A DNA stretch of 6,285 nucleotides. Origin: an uncultured Synergistia bacterium. Lineage in GTDB: Bacteria > Eremiobacterota > SpSt-956 > JAKJGF01. A program made the translations under genes and the position numbers. Below, one piece after another: positions 4,369 through 6,285 of this stretch (within the stretch, counting starts at the first letter, position 1; the number at the start of each line of letters is the position of its first letter). The notes below the pieces were generated by a model that made no database searches, was not told the DNA's origin, and saw only the letters and a program-made list of their open reading frames with translations. The DNA lies in contig CALARM010000316.1 of assembly GCA_937888925.1 (NCBI GenBank), forward strand, positions 1-6,285, read 5' to 3'.

Positions 4369-6207
4369 TTAAAGTTCCTGCCACGAATAAGTCGTAAGCA
4401 CAGGTTTAATTACAATCTGGCTGCTTCTGTATTTCAGGCTTGAAGGGCAGTAAAGTATGTAACAGCCTCCTTTAAGCTCTATCTTTCCTCCATGTCCCGC
4501 CGGTGAGCATGAAGGATTATCATCAGAGAAAACGGCTCCTGTTATGCAGATAGACCCTGAAACTTTTTCAGCGGTAAAGGTTCCATGTGTAAAAATTACA
4601 CCATGAAAAAAAGCTGTAGTGCTGTCAAGAAAAACTGAAGGATTTTTTACAAACCCTTCCCAGTTATTGTACCAGGCCATACCATGTTGTTCTGTAGCCC
4701 ACTCCATGCCACGATTTGCCTCACTCATACTGAACCACTGGTTCACTTCCTCCGATACTGGATTAAGTCCGTGCTCAATAAACTCATTATTACAGTCATT
4801 ACAGCCGGAAAAAACCTGGTGACATATATCATAAGGGAAAATAGACGGGTATAATATAGTATTATGTAAGTACCAATCCCAGGCCTCTGAAGCGTCAAGC
4901 TTTACAATTCCAGTCGTATTAAACATATCTGTAACATATTTTATATCAGAAGGAGCAGAAGAAATCCATGTATCTGCATTATTGCCGGAGGAAATGTTAT
5001 CAACATCAAATATCTTTATGTCACCTTCTGCGAACAGGGCAACTCCTGTCTTTGTAGTGGTGATAAAAGATCCGCTCTGTTCCATACTTATAGAAAGTCC
5101 GTTCGGGTCATATCCTGCGACAAAAAGTTTGGAATTATCTCCAATCAGATCAGTATTCAGTGTCAGAGTTCCGTTTATAAAAACATTTGAATTAATAAGT
5201 TTCATATAAGTATCTTCACAGAGAACATGGAGACTTCCGTTTATAAATATATTTTGATTGACAAATGTTAAATCAGTGCCATCGAAAACATATCTTCTGT
5301 CATCAGGTATATTCGGGTCCAGGGATGGGAAAGACGGACGGGTAATACTGCCGGGTGCCAGGCCGGAAAGTTCGTCGCCGTAAGTGATTTTTGTATAGAT
5401 ATCCGGGTCAGAGGGAGAACCATCTGTCAAACAGGGATTGGACAAACTCCATTCCGGCATAGTAATATTTCCCGGTCTGTTCTGTTCTATAAATCTGTCG
5501 GGAATTGTAGTTCCTGTATTTGTTACGGTACCATTACTGTGAAGAAAGCTTCCGTTTAAAACTCTTACAGAAGTTATATTTTCACAATTAATTCCGTTAC
5601 CTCCATATAAACTTCCTGCTATGGGAAGAGGATTAAAGGGTGATTCAATACCGTTTAACATAAGAGGGCCATCACTTATGGTTATGGTATCTTCTGCTTC
5701 GCTGGTGAAATATATATTTCTGACAGAGACTTTTACAGTCCTTTTAAATCCTTCATATTCACCCTGAGCTATTATTACTGCTGTTTCTCCGTAAACCTCG
5801 GTAGAAGCCAGGGAAGGGTAAAATGAAGGTCCTCCAAATACTGTTACAGGATTTGGATTATGAAGATTATCGATATAGGCTGCCCTGCATGTTCCCGGCA
5901 GTCCGTTTGTATTTGTAATGGGACTGTAATTATGAGCGGAAAAAGTAAGTCCTGTCTGAGGGGAAGGTATGTTGCCAGGTGACCATATAAGGTCTGAATC
6001 ATTATTTTGTTCAAGTTCATATATACAGTACATAGACGCGGAAGTGGCAAGGCTTAATGCCTGAAGTCTTGCATGTATATTGCCGGATGTAGTCAGATTA
6101 CCTGTGCTTAAAGATACAATGGCAAGAGAGATTATAAGCAAAATTACCATTACACAGAGAATACTGAACAGTGCCATACCTGACTGATAGATACGGAAAT
6201 AAATCAT
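4369..6207 (-). CDS. Large PilX/GspK-like pilus assembly protein with beta-helix-like body
   Basis: The 612-residue product begins with a short leader ending QSG (8-10), followed by MALFSILCVMVILLIISLAI, one membrane helix. The QSGMALF start and the following Ala/Ser-rich helix (48-60, RLQALSLATSASM) match the PilX N-terminal type and GspK, which lack Glu at mature position +5; here Ser15 occupies it. From about 195 the protein is mostly short strands and Gly/Asn/Ser turns, suggesting a beta-helix: FINGSL (321-326) and FINGTL (343-348) are 22 residues apart, one rung. A second strand-rich block at 533-585 ends in SWQEL, as in several long PilX-type proteins with polymer-like domains (DUF7305-type, from memory). 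Thirteen Cys, including C462-x6-C469-x2-C472, could form disulfides outside the inner membrane. It is far longer than PilX or GspK proper. It is the first gene of a three-gene minor-pilin cluster and probably sits at the fibre tip. Confidence 0.82.
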   Translation of the reverse strand: MIYFRIYQSGMALFSILCVMVILLIISLAIVSLSTGNLTTSGNIHARLQALSLATSASMYCIYELEQNNDSDLIWSPGNIPSPQTGLTFSAHNYSPITNTNGLPGTCRAAYIDNLHNPNPVTVFGGPSFYPSLASTEVYGETAVIIAQGEYEGFKRTVKVSVRNIYFTSEAEDTITISDGPLMLNGIESPFNPLPIAGSLYGGNGINCENITSVRVLNGSFLHSNGTVTNTGTTIPDRFIEQNRPGNITMPEWSLSNPCLTDGSPSDPDIYTKITYGDELSGLAPGSITRPSFPSLDPNIPDDRRYVFDGTDLTFVNQNIFINGSLHVLCEDTYMKLINSNVFINGTLTLNTDLIGDNSKLFVAGYDPNGLSISMEQSGSFITTTKTGVALFAEGDIKIFDVDNISSGNNADTWISSAPSDIKYVTDMFNTTGIVKLDASEAWDWYLHNTILYPSIFPYDICHQVFSGCNDCNNEFIEHGLNPVSEEVNQWFSMSEANRGMEWATEQHGMAWYNNWEGFVKNPSVFLDSTTAFFHGVIFTHGTFTAEKVSGSICITGAVFSDDNPSCSPAGHGGKIELKGGCYILYCPSSLKYRSSQIVIKPVLTTYSWQEL

Positions 6208-6285
6208 GGCTATAAATAACTCCTTAATATTATCTGTTTTATATAAATATCCCGGAAATCAGAAAAAGTTTCATTTTATAAAAAA
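6208..6285 (-). promoter_or_regulatory. Leader of the minor-pilin operon with a distant Shine-Dalgarno
   Basis: AAGGAG at 6220-6225 on the minus strand lies 12 nt before ATG 6207, longer than usual, but no nearer in-frame ATG, GTG or TTG exists. Two -10-like hexamers are present, TATAAA (6243-6238) and GATAAT (6234-6229), each without a good -35 box. A promoter is therefore possible but not shown, and the operon may begin beyond the window. All three minus-strand frames are closed by a stop within this stretch. One frame stays open to 6239 (TAA 6241-6239), so the end of another upstream gene cannot be excluded. Confidence 0.35.

Noticed and set aside
5844..6050. Minus-strand open frame (68 aa) inside the large PilX-like gene
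   Set aside because: Different frame of a gene with a clear N-terminal pilin segment and continuous coding pattern. No sign of a separate start.

Overview
This 6.3-kb window of AT-rich bacterial DNA holds two convergent gene blocks and the last codons of a third gene. Minor (pseudo)pilins with class III prepilin leaders on the minus strand suggest a bacterium with a type IV pilus or type II secretion machine, probably diderm. Nothing here fixes the phylum. A poorly sampled lineage such as Eremiobacterota/Xenobia or Riflebacteria is only a guess from the style of the proteins.

Plus strand. Positions 1-54 are the tail of a Gly/Met/Tyr/Trp-rich protein. A 149-bp gap (55-203) follows, with a perfect 15-bp inverted repeat (129-175) and a possible extended -10 element in its loop. 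Next come two genes 15 nt apart, probably one transcript. The first (204-1478, 424 aa) is a helical protein in which I see three diverged copies of one helical module and a CxxC-x10-CxxC zinc ribbon between copies 2 and 3. The second (1494-2906, 470 aa) has two tandem UPF0547-type zinc ribbons, a short Pro/Ser/Glu linker with a 36-bp repeat, a very regular charged coiled coil of 14-residue repeats, a third zinc ribbon and a beta-rich C-terminal domain. I recognise no function for either. This pair is the least explained part of the window.

Minus strand. Three genes run from 6207 down to 2959, probably one operon: a 612-aa PilX/GspK-like protein with a large beta-helix-like body, a 238-aa PilW/GspJ-like minor pilin, and a 215-aa PilV/GspI-like minor pilin. 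By analogy with other systems they would be processed by prepilin peptidase (except that the first lacks the usual Glu) and form the initiating or tip complex of a pilus or pseudopilus. The order K-J-I is the reverse of the usual I-J-K.

The two blocks meet tail to tail with 52 nt between stop codons and no obvious terminator. No RNA gene, insertion sequence, CRISPR array or attachment site was seen.
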